Assembly (NCBI GenBank): GCA_002825465.1 | Contig: PJER01000139.1 | Span: 1 to 5,417, forward strand | Direction: 5' to 3' | DNA: 5,417 bases | DNA from: Candidatus Thorarchaeota archaeon MP8T_1 | Lineage (GTDB): Archaea; Asgardarchaeota; Thorarchaeia; Thorarchaeales; Thorarchaeaceae | In this document: in pieces, positions 4,692-5,417 of the stretch | Layout: each line of letters begins with the position of its first letter | Position numbering within the stretch: the stretch's first letter is position 1 | The notes under the pieces: model-generated | Seen by the model: only the letters and a program-made list of their open reading frames with translations | Told to the model about the DNA's origin: nothing | Databases searched by the model: none | Position numbers and translations under genes: made by a program

Positions 4692-5417
4692 ATGGATTAT
4701 GTGTTGCTGACTCTAGCTGGTCTAATAGGACTGATAGCAGGACTTGGTAGTGGAATCTTTGGTATAGGTGGTGGTTCGATTCGAATACCGCTTCTAAACC
4801 TCGTAGGATTCACACTTATCTCGGCGTATGGAATGAATCTTATGGCGATTCCTGTTTCAAGTCTAATCGGGGCAGCTTCTCAGCGAATGAATATAGACCG
4901 AAAATATGGAGTATACATGATACTAGGAGGATCATTAGGGACAATCATGGGTACTCTAATCGCTTTTTCTCTCTCAGCATCTGCACTCATTTTGGCATTT
5001 GTCTTCATTTTGGTTTCCCTTCTCTCAGTGATTGGAATGAATCTAAACCATATTGCGCCGGAAAAGTCAGAACACCTTCGACCATCATTTGCTGCCCTCT
5101 TCTCCACCTCTCTTGCAGCCAATACATTAACGGGGATGAGAGGAGGGAGTGAAGGATCTCTATTTGTTCCGATTCTCCGGACGTTCAATGTTGATATGCA
5201 CAAAGCGATAGCAACAGCTCTATTCGCTGCAATTTTCACAGCGATTGTTGGAGTATTGCTTTACTGGAGTCAACAACAGCTCCTACTGTTCGAAGGACTG
5301 ATTGTGCTGACAAGCTCAGGGATTGGTTCACGCCTAGGAAGCATGGTCTCCCTACGGACAAGACCAAGAAGATTGGAAATTGGACTCACAGTCGTGATCA
5401 TTGTGCTTTCGATAGTA
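4692..5417 (+). CDS. TauE/SafE family membrane permease (3' end outside window)
   Basis: The first 242 codons of a polytopic membrane protein run open to the window edge. The TauE/SafE (DUF81, sulfite exporter) family is recognised by its internal repeat: the first copy has GLGSGIFGIGGGSIRIPLL at residues 17-35 and the second has the equivalent GGSEGSLFVPIL at 151-162. Hydrophobic segments are visible at about 4-26, 36-60, 73-93, 96-117, 133-147, 172-191 and 199-218, with a basic loop (SLRTRPRR) before the last visible helix. Family members are usually about 250-270 residues, so only the C-terminal end is missing. They are implicated in movement of sulfite, sulfoacetate or other organosulfur anions across the cytoplasmic membrane, but most are uncharacterised, so the substrate is unknown. 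The 163-bp gap upstream and an inverted repeat there suggest separate transcription from the Roadblock/longin genes. Confidence 0.9.
   Translation, partial: MDYVLLTLAGLIGLIAGLGSGIFGIGGGSIRIPLLNLVGFTLISAYGMNLMAIPVSSLIGAASQRMNIDRKYGVYMILGGSLGTIMGTLIAFSLSASALILAFVFILVSLLSVIGMNLNHIAPEKSEHLRPSFAALFSTSLAANTLTGMRGGSEGSLFVPILRTFNVDMHKAIATALFAAIFTAIVGVLLYWSQQQLLLFEGLIVLTSSGIGSRLGSMVSLRTRPRRLEIGLTVVIIVLSIV

Noticed and set aside
4880..5239. Minus-strand frame of 119 codons
   Set aside because: It is antisense to the TauE/SafE gene, which shows both family repeats; the antisense product is low-pattern and Arg-rich.
1..5417. tRNA, rRNA, CRISPR array, insertion sequence, integrase or toxin-antitoxin genes
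   Set aside because: None was recognised on either strand by eye; no regularly spaced repeats, no transposase-like product and no cloverleaf-like sequence were seen.

Overview
The window looks like a chromosomal piece of an Asgard archaeon, most likely of the Thorarchaeia type. The reason is that two eukaryotic-signature families sit next to each other, a gelsolin-like domain protein and a free-standing Roadblock/LC7 protein. A small protein with longin/roadblock-like character follows. Intermediate GC content (by eye, low-to-mid 40s percent), AT-rich intergenic DNA and short SD-like sites fit an archaeon. The lineage call is inference from gene content; there is no rRNA or marker gene here.

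Layout. Positions 1-1434 (+ strand) hold the end of an ABC-transporter operon: the C-terminal part of an inner-membrane permease with its EAA loop, then a translationally coupled ATPase (ATGA overlap) with all the expected nucleotide-binding motifs and a C-terminal TOBE-like extension. The pair resembles Fe(III)/thiamine/sulfate-molybdate type importers; the substrate cannot be fixed because the binding protein is outside the window. A convergent gene on the minus strand (about 2424 to 1396) encodes an unrecognised six-helix membrane protein with an acidic C-terminal tail; its 3' end overlaps the 3' end of the ATPase gene by 39 bp. A divergent, AT-rich intergenic region (about 2425-2664) carries candidate promoters for both directions and a short inverted repeat.

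Positions 2665-4528 (+) are the most interesting part: a 299-residue protein (gelsolin-like domain, proline-rich linker, unrecognised C-terminal domain, lysine-rich tail), 39 bp later a Roadblock/LC7 protein, and after 139 bp a 132-residue longin/roadblock-like protein. Gelsolin domains bind actin in characterised proteins, poly-proline tracts are typical ligands of profilin, and Roadblock and longin folds are typical platforms for small GTPases. The three genes could therefore form one module linking GTPase signalling to the Asgard actin cytoskeleton; this is inference from domain identity and proximity only.

The window ends inside a TauE/SafE-family membrane transporter (4692 to the edge), preceded by a 163-bp intergenic region bounded by a perfect 10-bp inverted repeat. 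No tRNA, rRNA, CRISPR array, insertion sequence or integrase was seen.
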